From Epiperipatus broadwayi (lineage: Eukaryota > Onychophora > Udeonychophora > Euonychophora > Peripatidae), in NCBI GenBank assembly GCA_028023455.1, contig JAQFVV010006735.1, positions 248,001-312,000 of the forward strand: a DNA stretch of 64,000 nt, in the 5' to 3' direction. The notes beneath the pieces were generated by a model that worked only from the letters and a program-made list of their open reading frames with translations, was not told the DNA's origin and did not search any database. Positions 36,897 through 50,018 of the stretch are shown one piece after another. The position numbers and the translations under genes are program-made. Position 1 is the stretch's first letter; the number at the start of each line of letters is the position of its first letter.

Positions 36897-39410
36897 TAAC
36901 AAAACATAAAAAATTTATAAAGATTCCAGTCTGGAAAACATTCAATAGGGATTTTATTAAATCTTTCACTTCTACTATTACTCGCATAGATTTGTTAATC
37001 ATAAATTGTGTGGTTTATGATATATGTTAGACCATATCTATATAAAAAATCACTGTTAAATTCTATTTATGAAGCAGACAATTGCAATATCTGGGGTTTA
37101 TCTTGAATATGTTCATGAGCCACTAGTAATATTTAGATAAATTCAATTCAATTAGTTTTATTGTTGGATATGGAAAAAAAATGTTTGGAACTTCTCAGAA
37201 TTTTATTTTTTCTGTTGTAATTCTTTTTGTGGATTGATGAAATTCTTGATTTAACAACCAGGAAGGAACTCTTGGTTTAAAATGAATTATTGTCTTGAGT
37301 TATTGAAGCATCTGACACAGTTAATAGATTTTTATACTTTTTGTGTGGATATCTCTTTAATATTTAATAGAGAAATTGGTACATAACATGAAGCTAGTGC
37401 AAAAGAGTGAATTTGAATTTGAGGGCAATATTTTTTATGGTTTAACTGATTATGATGAAGTTTAGTATGAGAACTTTTTCTTCAAATAGGGGATGGTGTT
37501 CAAATTTAGAAAATCATAGTGCTAAGAAAACTGTCTATAAAATAATTGCATCACAGTCAGCCAGCTTTCTAATAAGGTGAATGATGGATTGTAGTCTCAT
37601 AGATACTTTGTCGTTGGATTACCATTAGTTTTTAATCCAGAAGATGGACTAAATAGAATATACAATATTTATATAGACATTAAATTCAGTAATTGATTAC
37701 ATAGTATGAAACAAATTATTTTCGTGGTTAGTTCGTCACACAAGGAATTAATTAGTTTTATGGAATATTTAAGATTTAAATGATTAAAATATTTTAAAAA
37801 ATAGGAATAGACATTTGCAAATATTTTATAAATTAAACTACGATTTTTTGGGAAACAATAAAAATATCGAATGTTTTTTTTTTAAAAAAAAAAAAAAAAA
37901 AAAGAAATTCGTCTGGTTAAATTTTCATTTTAATTTCAATAATATATTGCAAATTTAATTACTACGCCAATACAATATTTTTTATTAATAATTTTTTTCA
38001 TAAATTTAATTATTTTATCAGTTTATGATATATATATACAATTCTTCTTTAATTAATATGATTATTTGTAGCTTGCTTTTTTTTCTTTTTCAATTTACAA
38101 TGATTGACGTATTTATAATTAAATTATAACTACATAGATTTTTTTTGTAGGTGTCTCAAAATATTTATAACAAATATTAAAATATTACAATCGAGCTCTA
38201 TCAAAGTTCTGTAAAATTATTTGAGAAAATAAATATCCACTTAAGACCAACTTGTCTAAATTAAATCATTTGGCGTTACTATTTTTAGACCATAAAAATA
38301 TACAAATACATTCTTTAAACAAAGGTGAAGATCCGGATGCCTGAGTCAAAAGCTATTTTCGTTTTAAATGACATGTTGAAGTTTAATTGAGGAATTGGTA
38401 TGTTTCAAATACAGCACTTTCCCCCAGGACTAAACCATGCAGAATATGAATATTATGGTAATAACATTTGGATAACACAAACACGAAACTGCAAATTAAA
38501 AAAAATTAAAATAAATGTAGCTGAATTCAATAATATTTATTCTATTTCAATAAATTAAATTAGATCAGATAATTTGTTTTATTTTTTAGCTCAAAAAAGT
38601 ACTTTTGCTTCAATAAATGAAATCATTTTTATTATTTTAATAGCCCTTCTTCCATAAATATATCATTCTCCTTGACCATATTATAATGACAATATAAACA
38701 CTCATTAAACTTACAGATTATCTGGATTTTTTCCATTCTAATTAAAAATAATTAATTAATTTACCTAATAATGATAGATAGTGGTCTATTTGACTGGAAT
38801 ACCAACTAATGAAAAAAACTCCCTAAGCATGCTCAAAGAATTATTTTTGTAATTCTTCAAAATTTCATTCTGAAGATAAGCCATTTTATGGGTTGGCAAA
38901 CAAATATACTGCCATTATATAATGAGGCTTCAAGAAAAATAGACCTTAAATATTAATTCTTACTATCTTATTAAGATAAACTATGAATTTAATCATTGTA
39001 TGTAAATGCAATCTCTAACTTCTGGAATCAATATTTATAGGGGGTAAAGCACTCAAATCAGATTTGGTGAGATTTTATGTTTTTATTTTTATTTTTTAAA
39101 TACTATCTTTCTTTAAAAAAAATCTCCTGGTTTTTTTTCCTATTTTTCTATTTCTTTATAGCCTCAATCAGGTTTTCTTTTAATTTTCAAATAAATTATT
39201 TTTTGTATTCATTTTAAATATCTAACATTTTCAATCCAATTTCTTGTCTCTATTAAAGCCTCAAATTGGAGCATTTAAAAAATCTTGTTTGAAAAATCGA
39301 ATGTCTTGGTCTACATAGAAGATTTCAAAGGTTTACTCCCAAAATAGATTTAACTCAACTCTCTTTTAGTCACAAATATTATTTTTTTTCTCTTTTTAAA
39401 ATCCTTGGTT
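36897..39410. other. AT-rich spacer
   Basis: No gene seen. An A-run follows a T-run at 37869-37903. 38.3-39.4 kb is unstructured. Confidence 0.4.
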
Positions 39411-39477
39411 TTTTAAAGATATATATGTAATAATATTATAAATTGATGTCTGTATTTCTTCAAAGCACATGGAATCT

Positions 39478-39743
39478 TATAATTAAATATTGGTAAATAC
39501 AGTAATCAAAAATTTTGAAAAGTACAAAAATTATAATCGGCACTTAGAAGCATCCTCATAGTCTTTGTCAACTAATACTTTGAAAGGTTAACCTTTCCAT
39601 AATTCCTTGGTCTTAACATTTGCTGCCTGCCTATTGATTAAGATTTGCTTGTATTTATATATTAGCATGATTTCCTTTATTTTTTTATTATTATTATTTC
39701 TTTCAATTTGCAATATTTTTACATTATTATCATTGAAATTAAA

Positions 39744-39784
<41 letters not shown>

Positions 39785-39789
39785 CCATA

Positions 39790-39829
<40 letters not shown>

Positions 39830-40261
39830 GATTTATTATGGTCATAAAAATGGAAGCTGATACATTATTATTACCTTTACAAATTTGTTTCATATTTTTA
39901 ATCCTTTTTAATAAAAGCAAGTGTTATTTAGTTTTTTTCTCTACTGTTCATCTTGATTTCCCTATATATCCATTACCATACCTACATGTCCATTTATACA
40001 TGTTGCAATTTTTATTTATAAACGAGCTTTTATCTTTAGAGTTATTTATTAATTTATTTAATGTAGGAGATGCATAAAATGCAATGTCACATATACCTTT
40101 ATAAATTTTCCTTATGAAATTTGCTTGTTTATTCGAAATATATCATATTGATATCAAAATTTTTTTATTAATAGGAGAATCTACCTTATTAATATTTTTA
40201 TTTATATTATTTCAGATTAAAATTTTATTGGTATTATAAATATGATTATAATTATAGCCAA
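39478..40261 (-). pseudogene. Penelope-like element 3' part, left palindrome arm
   Basis: Minus-strand half of a head-to-head palindrome. Translating outward from the centre gives a decayed connector, then CRYGNGYIGKSR (GIY-YIG position), LLLLKRIKNMKQICKGNNN, SIFMTIINH, and after an (AT)n insertion FNFNDNNVKILQIER, IKEIMLIYKYKQILINRQ and LWKG with the stop at 39588. The 3' untranslated part runs to about 39478. An internal stop and frame breaks are present. The (AT)n at 39750-39825 sits inside the coding part and expanded after insertion. Confidence 0.8.
39740..39827. repeat. (AT)n within the PLE arm
   Basis: Two AT dinucleotide runs separated by TAATATACCATAATAAA. It is absent at the matching place of the right arm, so it arose after the duplication. 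Confidence 0.9.
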
Positions 40262-40275
40262 TGGTTTGTTAAATG

Positions 40276-40991
40276 TTGGCTATAATTACAATCATATTTA
40301 TAATACTATTAAAAATTTTAATATGAAATTAAAAATAAGAATATTAATAATAAGGTTGATTCTCCTATTAATAAAAAAATTTGGATATCAATACCATATA
40401 TTTCAAATCAATAAGCAAATTTCATAAGGAAAATTTATAAAGGTATATGTGACATTGCATTTTATGCATTTCCTACATTAAATAAATTATTAAATAACTC
40501 TAAAGATAAAACCTCATTTATAAATAAAAATTGCATCATTTATGAATGGATATGTAGATTTGGTAGTGGATATATAGGGGAATCAAGATGTACATTAAAG
40601 AAAAGAATTAAAGAACACTTGCTTTTATTAAAAAGGGTTAAACATATGAAACAAATTTGCAATGGTATCAACTTCCATTTTTTGCAACCATAATAAATCA
40701 TGCATATATGGTTTTAATTTCAGTAATAATAATGTAAAAATATTGCAAATTGAAAAAGATATTAATAATAAAAGAAAAATAAAGGAAGCTATGCTAATAT
40801 ATAAATATAAGCAGGACTCAATCAATAGGCAGACAGCAAACATTAATATCACAGAATTATGGGAAGATTAACCTTTCAAAGTATTAGTTGACAAAGGCTA
40901 TGAAGATAGTCAAAAGTGCTCCTAAGTGATGATTATATTTTTTACACTTTTCAACATTTTTGATTACTGTATTTACTAATATTTAATTATA
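40276..40991 (+). pseudogene. Penelope-like element 3' part, right palindrome arm
   Basis: Plus-strand half of the palindrome. The connector GLLNVGYNYNHIYNTIKNFN starts at the centre. Next comes CIIYEWICRFGSGYIGESRC at about 40533-40592, where GSGYIGES fits the second half of the GIY-YIG motif, followed by TLKKRIKEHLLLLKR, whose Arg and His fit the family. After frame breaks the end is IKEAMLIYKYKQDSINRQ, then LWED and TAA at 40869-40871. The 3' tail TTTGATTACTGTATTTACTA matches the left arm and 49375. GIY-YIG nucleases nick target DNA for PLE insertion. No RT is present, so the copy is inactive. Confidence 0.82.
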
Positions 40992-41892
40992 AAATTATAT
41001 ATATATATATATATAAATTATGATCATTGTCATTTAACAACTTTTTCTATATTTATTTGTGATTTTTCCCTGAGAAATCAAATGACATTGGATCACCAAG
41101 AATTGTAGTGCATTTGGATACCATTTAAAGATATACTTGAACATGTTTTTTAAACAATTAAAAACCTATAAGCAATTTAGTGAGTATAAAATACATAACA
41201 TTATTTGAAACAAAATAAACAATCTTGTATCTTTGTTCTCTATATACTCAGAAATATACAAGCAATTCTAGATCTACAGATGGAAAGATGAACAAAACTA
41301 TTGAAATTAGTACAAAAAAGTCAGTAATAGTAAAACTTACATCAAATACAAATTAAAGCATGGTAGAATTAAAAATGAATAACTTCATAAATACAATAGA
41401 TTAAACATGGAGAAAAATAAAAATAATAAAAGCTAGGTGTTGTACAGGAAAGAAAAGGGAAAAGAAATTAGATAAACTTTTCAAACGTTATGCTTGATCA
41501 ACATTTCTATATGAATATAAAAGCTGGACAATAAAATAGCTATGAAAAGTAAAATTAATAAGAGTATTTTATATTGGTATGTATATGTGTGTTAAATTCT
41601 GACTAAAAATAAGTATAATAAAATTTTATGACTAAGTAGTATAAATACTATGATGAAAAGGTAACATTTGATAAATATTACTGTTGTTTGTTACTGATTT
41701 GTAGCCTTTTTAACACAATTTAATTTAGTATATCAATAATCTAGACTTTCTTGTAAATATTAATGAGCCAACTAGCTCGAAACCATGGTTTAAAGGTTGG
41801 AGACAATTTGAAAGAGATATTAAATTCTATCTCTCTCAGCATTTGTGTAAACAAAGTTTGATTGTGGGCTATTGGTAAAGCTCCATCTAGTG

Positions 41893-41897
<5 letters not shown>
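40992..41897. other. AT-rich spacer with one ribozyme-like hairpin
   Basis: (AT)n at 40999-41014. At 41767-41800 ATGAGCCAACTAGCTCGAAA, then CCATGG, resembles a hammerhead stem II plus GAAA and a short stem III, but the CTGATGA half is damaged. CTCCATCTAGTG at 41881 is a partial reverse copy of the CTCF-like motif. No gene. Confidence 0.4.
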
Positions 41898-41935
<38 letters not shown>

Positions 41936-42091
41936 ACCAAAGGAAATACATATAAAAACAAAAAAAGACTTATAAATCCAAGAAATAATATTATATTTCA
42001 ACCAGAGGACCGGTCCTCTGGTTGAAATATAATATTATTTCTTGGATTTATGTCTTCTTTTGTTTATATATATATATATATATATATATTC
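41898..42091. repeat. 109-bp palindrome between (AT)n tracts
   Basis: The palindrome 41957-42065 is centred between 42011 and 42012 on CCAGAGGACC/GGTCCTCTGG. Arms continue through TTGAAATATAATATTATTTC and TTGGATTTAT with few mismatches. (AT)n runs lie at 41898-41930 and 42066-42091. The inner arm GGTTGAAATATAATATT could fold like the GAAA plus short stem III side of a hammerhead motif. Confidence 0.9.
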
Positions 42092-43452
42092 ATACACTGT
42101 TTACCATATTTTCTAAAATTCTAAGTGTAATTTATTATATATGTAATCATATATTTAATCCCAGATGCAGTACTTATACATCATAATATATATACACATT
42201 TTATAGATTGTTTTTTCATCCTTAATCCTCCATTAGGTTGGTATTTTTTTCTCCCTGATGGTGATGTTTGTAAATATTCTATATTTGTTTTTAGAATTAA
42301 AATTATTTTATATTAGAATTCAATGAATGTAGCTTCATTTGTTAAAAATATAAGTTTACAAATGAGAACCATTCTTAAAAAATCATATTTGAAATTTGCA
42401 AATATAAAGAAAAAAATAATTAAATGAAATACATAATGACAAATAATTAATTTTTTTTTATTGGCTGATTGTTGCAATAATGGTGGAAAAAATAATTTAA
42501 CAAAATCTTTGTCAATTGAACTTTATTTGTAAAATGTGAATAATTTATTATTAAGTCATCACAAATCTATAATATTCTGTTCTAAAACTTAAAATTGTAA
42601 TTGTAATTACTAAAATATTACAAAAGTTTTGTCCCATTGTGTTTAGCAAACTATTACTGGTTGTAGATTTCTCTTTACCATTATGGTAAATTTCTTTAAT
42701 TTGTATTTATAAAAAGAAATAAAATTCAACAAAACTCAAAGGTAATCATGTATACTTTTATTCTTAAATATTATACAAATATTTTGTAAAAATAATAATA
42801 AATATTTAAATAACCTATGGATTTTTTTTAAAATTTTTGCTCATTACTAATTACAACTGCACTCAAAAAGCTACTAATTAATAGTGTTATAAGTAGGATT
42901 CAGATGCTTTGCAGTTTCTTTTGGCTATAGAATTCTGAACTCTTCACGTTTTTTGAGCTAATAAACCAATACCTTTTAGTTCTAGTTTCTGACTTCAAAA
43001 TATATGCAAAATTGACCAAATAGTATGGCTGGTAGCCACAGAAAAGCACAGGAAAAGAAAAGACCTATCAGTGCAACTCCAAATGAAATGTTTTCTATGT
43101 ATTACAAGTCCTCACACCTATATATGGAATAGAGCTCTTGTTTATATCTTTAGAAATATTTAAAACAATTTTCAGTTATGAAAGAAAATGTGCATAATAT
43201 AAAGATAATTATCAGTTTCCTTTTATTTGCATTGGTGTGAGTCATTTCCTATTTATTTTATATTGAATGCTTGCATGCAGTTTGATTAAACAATTTATTA
43301 CACATATGTGTATACACATATATTATTTCAGATTATCTATTTTTGAGCTTTAAATTGTTCATAAAGTTGCCTTTATTATAAAATATAAAATATTGCTAAA
43401 TTCTAAATAAAATTGATAATTTAATGAGGTTGCTAATAGCTCTAAACAAGTG
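42092..43452. other. AT-rich spacer
   Basis: No gene seen. 42880-43100 is slightly less AT-rich but unassigned. Confidence 0.4.
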
Positions 43453-43491
43453 CTCACTGACGAGAGCTATTAGCTCAAAACCAGTATGGGG
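43453..43491 (+). ncRNA. hammerhead-like motif, family K unit 1
   Basis: Stem I strand CTCA, core CTGACGA (fits CUGANGA), stem II GAGC-TATTA-GCTC (4 bp), then AAA where GAA is expected, short stem III AC-CA-GT, cleavage-site A, and TGGG closing stem I with CTCA. The G-to-A change at the G12 position would be expected to abolish cleavage. A decayed copy; the fold is by eye. Confidence 0.45.
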
Positions 43492-43869
43492 ATAGGAATA
43501 ATTCTAGATAAAGGTTTTAAATGCTTTCCCTTGTGGCATTTATCAGAAAAGCTTGTTTAGAACTATTAGTATGCTCATTATATTATATTTGCAATAAAAG
43601 CTTATTAACTTAAGTCACATGATATATCATTTGATCTTTTTTACTATTATAGTTTGTTTTTAAAGCTTCAGTGATGTTATATTGCTAAGGATATTAATAT
43701 ATGGTATATCTGATAATTATTCAGACCTATATAGATATTTAAGTTAGATAGCTGGATTTGAAGACATATAGATGCTTGAAATTTTCAGATTTTCTATTTA
43801 ATAGTTAAGAATTAGATAAATGCTGTGCTTGAGTTAATATTTTAGATCTAGTGTCTGAATATCCTAGCA

Positions 43870-43909
43870 CTTCACTGATAAGAGCCATTAACTTGAAACT
43901 GGTTTGGGG
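43870..43909 (+). ncRNA. hammerhead-like motif, family K unit 2
   Basis: Stem I strand CTTCA, core CTGATAA (G8 is changed to A), stem II GAG-CCATTAA-CTT, intact GAA, stem III AC-TG-GT, cleavage-site T, and TGGGG pairing with CTTCA including two G-U pairs. Unit 1 and unit 2 differ in stem I yet both pair. Each has a different damaged core residue. Confidence 0.45.
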
Positions 43910-44289
43910 ATATGGATGATTCTAGATGGAGATTTTAAATGCTTCTCTTATGGAATTTATCAGAAAAGCTTTTTTAGAGCTATTAGTATCTTCATTATAT
44001 TATATTTGTAATGCAAGCTTATTAAGTTAAATCACATAAAGTATGACTTTATTTTATTAAAAATTAATAATAAACAATTAAAAATTAAATCATTTGATTT
44101 TGTGTTATTAGTAATTTTATTTTAAATTGATCATTACATGATAACAGCTTCAGATTATCTACACCAACTTTTATAAATAAAAAAAATAGAGGTTGTCTTG
44201 ACAACAAATTGAAGATTTATGGTGCAGACAAACTTGATCAGTTATTATGTGATTTACATTTGTGAATAATCTAAATTTTTACAAAATCA

Positions 44290-45534
<1,245 letters not shown>

Positions 45535-45690
45535 ATGTTTATCCATCTAACATGAGCTGGAACTCACAAAATGTACTTCAAACCCAGTCAAGCCCAAGAT
45601 TTAGGTCAGTGACCAGCTCGAATTCGAACCCACTCTCTAAGCCCCAGATCTAACACCTAATGAATAACATAATAATGATGGCACATGAGA
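45535..45690 (-). mobile_element. probable tRNA-derived SINE of another family
   Basis: The minus strand has GGTGTTAGATCTGGGGCTTA, then GAGAGTGGGTTCGAATTCGA; GGTTCGAATTC is a near-perfect Pol III B box. The block is GC-richer than its surroundings. It shares no sequence with the SINE at 31750, so it would be a second SINE family. Ends and flanking duplication are not identified. Confidence 0.45.
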
Positions 45691-46039
45691 ATTAATCTTA
45701 ATCCGGCCGACTAGCAAAGCTGAGCAAAACAATGAGACATCTATTAACTATATTAAAATATAGATAAGCATGACTGTAATATGTGGAAATGGAGGAAAAG
45801 GAATTCGAACTACTCAAATAAGTTAGACAATAAAAATATAGTTTAATATACTGACAAATTATTATACATTTATAAATTAAGTACATTAGTATGTGCGTGA
45901 ATGAGCAAGCGGTAGATAATTACATAGTGTCATTCATACTTTTATTTCTCATATGCTCATTATTAGCTAAAAAAATATATTATAAATAAGCACACATCTT
46001 TGGTGAGTCCAATATTAAAATGCCAATCAAATATTAGAA

Positions 46040-46200
46040 AGAATTACACAATACTGCCATTAACGCTTTGATTTACGGTTCTGAAACATGGTGACTAACA
46101 TATTACTTCGGGAAGCATTCTGAGATTCAGTATACATATGATATAAACTATTTTCATGCCATTGAGATCATGAAAATAAACAAAATACATTTGAAAACAT
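46040..46200 (+). pseudogene. short LINE C-terminal fragment
   Basis: Translation gives NTAINALIYGSETW*LTYYFG, then about 20 residues on NYFHAIEIMKI. This recalls the LLYGSETW-x-L ... AFHxRCLRxI block after the RT of many LINEs. One stop lies within. Too short to assign a clade. Confidence 0.45.
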
Positions 46201-46607
46201 TTGATTATATTTGAATCTATGACAAAATATTTAATGAAAAATTAATTTAACAATAGTAAGATGAACGCTTTATTTTTCCCAAGGCATATACTCTTAAATA
46301 GATATATAAACTATGACAGGTGGGATTGTATAAGATTAAAATAAATATATATATTATAATGTTAATAATAAATCTAGTAGTAGTTGGCATTTATATATAT
46401 TTTAAGCAGAGTGCAATTTTAATATTAGAGCATTAAAACTGGGTCATGAAGCAAAAGAAATAAATATGAAGAAGTTTGTGGTGCTGACATAATAGCCTAA
46501 AAAAACTAACTAAGAAGAAACAGTTATGCTTCTGGACGAGAACGAAGTGGATAGGCATGCCGTGGTCATCACCGACATGCAGGCCTTTGATACAAAGTGA
46601 ATATGTA

Positions 46608-46722
46608 TAGCATGTGCCAAACTTACGGAATCACCGCCAGAAGCATTTTATATGAAGAAAGAATATACATAGCATGTGCCAAACTTAGAGATCACCACCA
46701 GAGGCATTTTTATACAAAGGCA
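46608..46722. repeat. two-copy direct repeat, about 55 bp
   Basis: ATAGCATGTGCCAAACTTA, then ATCACCRCCAGARGCATTTT, occurs at 46608 and 46668. The flanks from 46520 are GC-richer and include an open stretch LLDENEVDRHAVVITDMQAF on the plus strand. This looks like relic coding sequence but is not identifiable. Confidence 0.75.
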
Positions 46723-48428
46723 TGAAAAGGAATCTATGGGTTCGAACTTGTCGTAACCCCCAGATTAAGAAGCACAGATATATAATCACGAAGATCAGCT
46801 AAATGTCAGTAACGCAGTACGAATGAATGTCTCTATCAACATTGAATAAATTTTACTGTTTTAAAATAAATGACCCTTGTTTGAGTACTATAATTTAGAC
46901 AAATAATACACTATGCAGCTATATATATAGAGAGAGAAATTTCATTTATTAAAATATACTTGAAGATTTGATTTAGTCAAAGAAACATTAAGATTTAGCC
47001 CCTTCCTTTTTCTACTATTTAAAATAAATAAATCTCACCTTCATTGATTTTATAATAACTGGAATATTTAAATACTGTATTTGATATTTTAAGCATAGAC
47101 TATTTTAAGAGTATAGAAAAAAAATAACTAGCAATTATATAGAAAACAAATAATCGGTCATCTTTTTAGAAATGAATAAAGAATATTTTATAAGATTTCA
47201 AAGCATTAATTAGCCAAAGTTCTGGATTCTCCCCAGGTAGAAAATCCAGAGTTAAACAATTACATTTTTATCATCAATAAAATGTTGACTCGAAAACAAT
47301 CTGGTGAGTATGTTAATTAATAACACATTATATTTTTAAGGGATGTTAATAACTTGCTTCATGAAAGTTTACTTAAAATAACAGAAAATATTTTTATAAA
47401 TTAAGCTCGCCAATTTATTTGAGATTGGCAAATTAATAATAAAAAAAAGGCATACATATAAAATCAAGTAATAAATAAATAACTGCACCAAAGTTAAAGA
47501 AAGTTAGAGCATATAAGATAGAATTAAATTTAAAGAAATTATTTGAGAGCAATTTACATATTATATCTAGAAACTAACTAAGAGAAAATTACATATTAGT
47601 AAAAAACAAAGTTAAATAATATATTAAAAGAAATCTTGATAGATGAATTAGGTTAGATTTAGTTTGCAGTGACGGCTTGAAAAGTTACCAGGAAATTTTA
47701 AGAGTCTGATTTAAAATATTGCACGTGCACAGCAATTGAAATGAAAGTTCTTAAATAACTGCAAGCTTCTAGTAGCATTAAAGTTCTTAGGTCAGGATTT
47801 TACTTCCTCTTGGGCAGCAGAATGAGATGGCCACTGAAGATGATGATCTGGCAGGCTCGAGCAGGTTGGTGGATTTATACTACATCATTTTTAGTTTCAC
47901 AGCAACATGTAATGTTTACAATCAGTTCTCTCAATAGTAGCTAATCTAATTTGTGTCTCAAAATTCAGTCATTGTATACTTTTTTCTTTTATCAGTTGTT
48001 TTTGAAGATGCAACAGTAAGATAACATCCAAAAATAAATTCAAATCTATTTCCAGATTAGAAATAGATTTGACAACATGTTTATAACAAAAGTATCTCTA
48101 ATCTTCATCCCATTTTAAATAAAAACCTTAATTAAAAATACCTTCCCCAGATTAAAACAATAGTGCTTCCAACCCTTAATTATTTTTAGACAATCAACTG
48201 TAGCATTTTCCATATTGGATTTTATAAAAATATACAGTTTAATAGAAAAAGTACTTTAAAAAGAAAAAGTTTAAAAATGATGTATAATAAAATATTTAAA
48301 ATCAATATTGTTAGCAAGTTTTTGCTCCTATATATATTTGAATCGCACCTATAATACTTTAATAAAAAAAAACTAATAATTAATAATAGAATTAATAATC
48401 ATAAAATTAATAATAAAATGTTATTGAA
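46723..48428. other. AT-rich spacer
   Basis: No gene recognised. A perfect 12-bp hairpin CAAATCTATTTC/GAAATAGATTTG lies at 48041-48071. A GC-richer piece at 47800-47880 is unassigned. Confidence 0.4.
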
Positions 48429-49328
48429 AGTTAAAATTGATAAATTTAGGCACGCATTTCAAATATATACATAACATATATATACACGACAAAAGGAGCG
48501 GGATGGAAAATAGGGATTTAAACATAGGTTAGTAGGTAGAAACACGAAGCACAATCTTAAGCTAAGATTGATTGCTTCATTTCTCCACACATACAATGAA
48601 ACAAAAAAACAAAAAAAAAATGCCTTGACTAGGAGTTTTCAAGTGACGACCAAAAGAACGACAAAAATTTTCAAAATTTAATACACAATCTTGTTATATA
48701 AAATTATATATATGAAATATCATTTGGGGATGTGAATATTTGTTCAACTATTTAATCCAGAAAAAAAGATACTTTTTTTCACATCTATGCTTGAGATACA
48801 ACACAATTTCTCCACACATATGGGTTTCCAAGAAAATATATAGCAATGCAATACATATAAAATTTTCAAACACATCTGTTCCTACACATCGCACATACAC
48901 ACCTATGTACATATATATGCAGTGCTACATATACCCATACATAGATTTTACACACATATACTTCTACATACATTACATAATACTACACACTATTGGAAAA
49001 GAGAAAAAAACTTTGGAGAAAAAGTTGAAAAAAAAAATCCCTATACGTGTCAAATTCTTTACACTTTGCTTTAAAATAATCACAACATTATATACTCAAT
49101 TAACAAAAAAAGATTCTATACACATATTTCCTCTTTAAAAAAAAACAACTCCCGCTTAAACACTCACTGCTCCCCACTGTTAAAATTGATCAATTTAGGC
49201 ATGCATTTCAGATATATACATAACATATATATACACAGCAAAAGGAGTGGGATGGAAAATAGGGATTTAAACATAGGTTAGTAGGTAGAAACATGAAGCA
49301 CAATCTTAAGCTAAGATTGACCGCTTCA
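48429..49328 (-). mobile_element. TRIM-like element with 151-bp LTRs
   Basis: Two direct repeats of 151 bp (48429-48579 and 49178-49328) enclose 598 bp without recognisable gag or pol. Repeat ends are TG...CA in the right copy and AG...CA in the left. On the minus strand the 5' LTR would be the right copy. It is followed by GTGGGGAGCAGTGAGTG, a possible primer-binding region, and the 3' LTR is preceded by GTGTGGAGAAA, a short purine tract. These favour minus orientation. No target-site duplication is visible. The plus-strand open frame inside (48740-49138) is rich in Tyr, His, Ile and Thr from a CATACA-like repeat and is probably not a gene. Confidence 0.65.
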
Positions 49329-49361
49329 ATATATATATATATATAATTGAATGTTTATAAA

Positions 49362-49475
49362 TACAGTAATCAGATATATTTAAAAAAAAATTATCCACTT
49401 AGGAGCACTTTCAACTATCCTCCTAATCTTTATCAACTAACACTTTGAAAAGCTAACCTTCCCACAATTCTAAAT
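49362..49475 (-). mobile_element. Penelope-like element 3' end fragment
   Basis: On the minus strand: GGTTAGCTTTTCAAAGTGTT, AGTTGATAAAGATTAGGAGG, AAGTGCTCCTAAGTGGAT, then GATTACTGTATTTATAAACA. This is colinear with the sequence after the PLE stop codon at 40862-40985 and with its mirror at 39590-39479. The coding part is absent. It is next to a block (49497-49545: GCTTTGAAGAAATACAGACA) that also occurs inverted at 39421-39468 beside the PLE palindrome. Confidence 0.75.
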
Positions 49476-49548
49476 ATTCAATTATATAATTACGGATTTG
49501 CTTTGAAGAAATACAGACATTGAATTATAATATTATTACATATATATA

Positions 49549-49700
49549 AATGATATACTTTGCGAGTTCATCTGTGTATGATTTTAATAATGAATATACT
49601 GATGTTTCAGCTTGATTTCACAAGCCATCAACAGGCTATATTCATTATATTCATTATCTAAATCATAAATGGATAAACTTGCAAAGTACATCACTTATAT
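49549..49700. repeat. foldback element
   Basis: Arms 49549-49600 and 49645-49700 are imperfect inverted repeats (ATACTTTGCGAGTT against AACTTGCAAAGTAC; GATTTTAATAATGAATATA against its complement). The tip on the minus strand reads CTGTTGATGGCTTG, then CAAGCTGAAACATCAGTA: a GCTTG/CAAGC hairpin between CTG(U)UGA and GAAAC. Confidence 0.75.
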
Positions 49701-49715
49701 CTGTAACCCATGAAA

Positions 49716-50018
<303 letters not shown>

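Larger units (their letters stand above)
43453..44045 (+). repeat. family K tandem pair, 418-bp period
   Basis: Two units (43453-43640 and 43870-44045) are colinear: hammerhead-like head, GGGGATA, AATTCTAGAT/GATTCTAGAT, TTTTAAATGCTT, TTTATCAGAAAAGCTT, CTATTAGTAT, CATTATATTATATTTG, AGCTTATTAA, and an end near TCACAT. The 230 bases between the units show no clear counterpart. They may be either two insertions or a dimer with a diverged spacer. Confidence 0.8.

Noticed and set aside
41760-41800. Hammerhead ribozyme
   Set aside because: Stem II and GAAA are good, but the CTGATGA half is damaged and stem I is missing.
46735-46775. SINE B box (GGGTTCGAACTTG)
   Set aside because: No A box at a suitable distance and no second copy.
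48740-49138. 132-codon open frame inside the TRIM-like element as gag
   Set aside because: Composition is driven by a CATACA/TATACA-like repeat; no zinc knuckle or capsid features.
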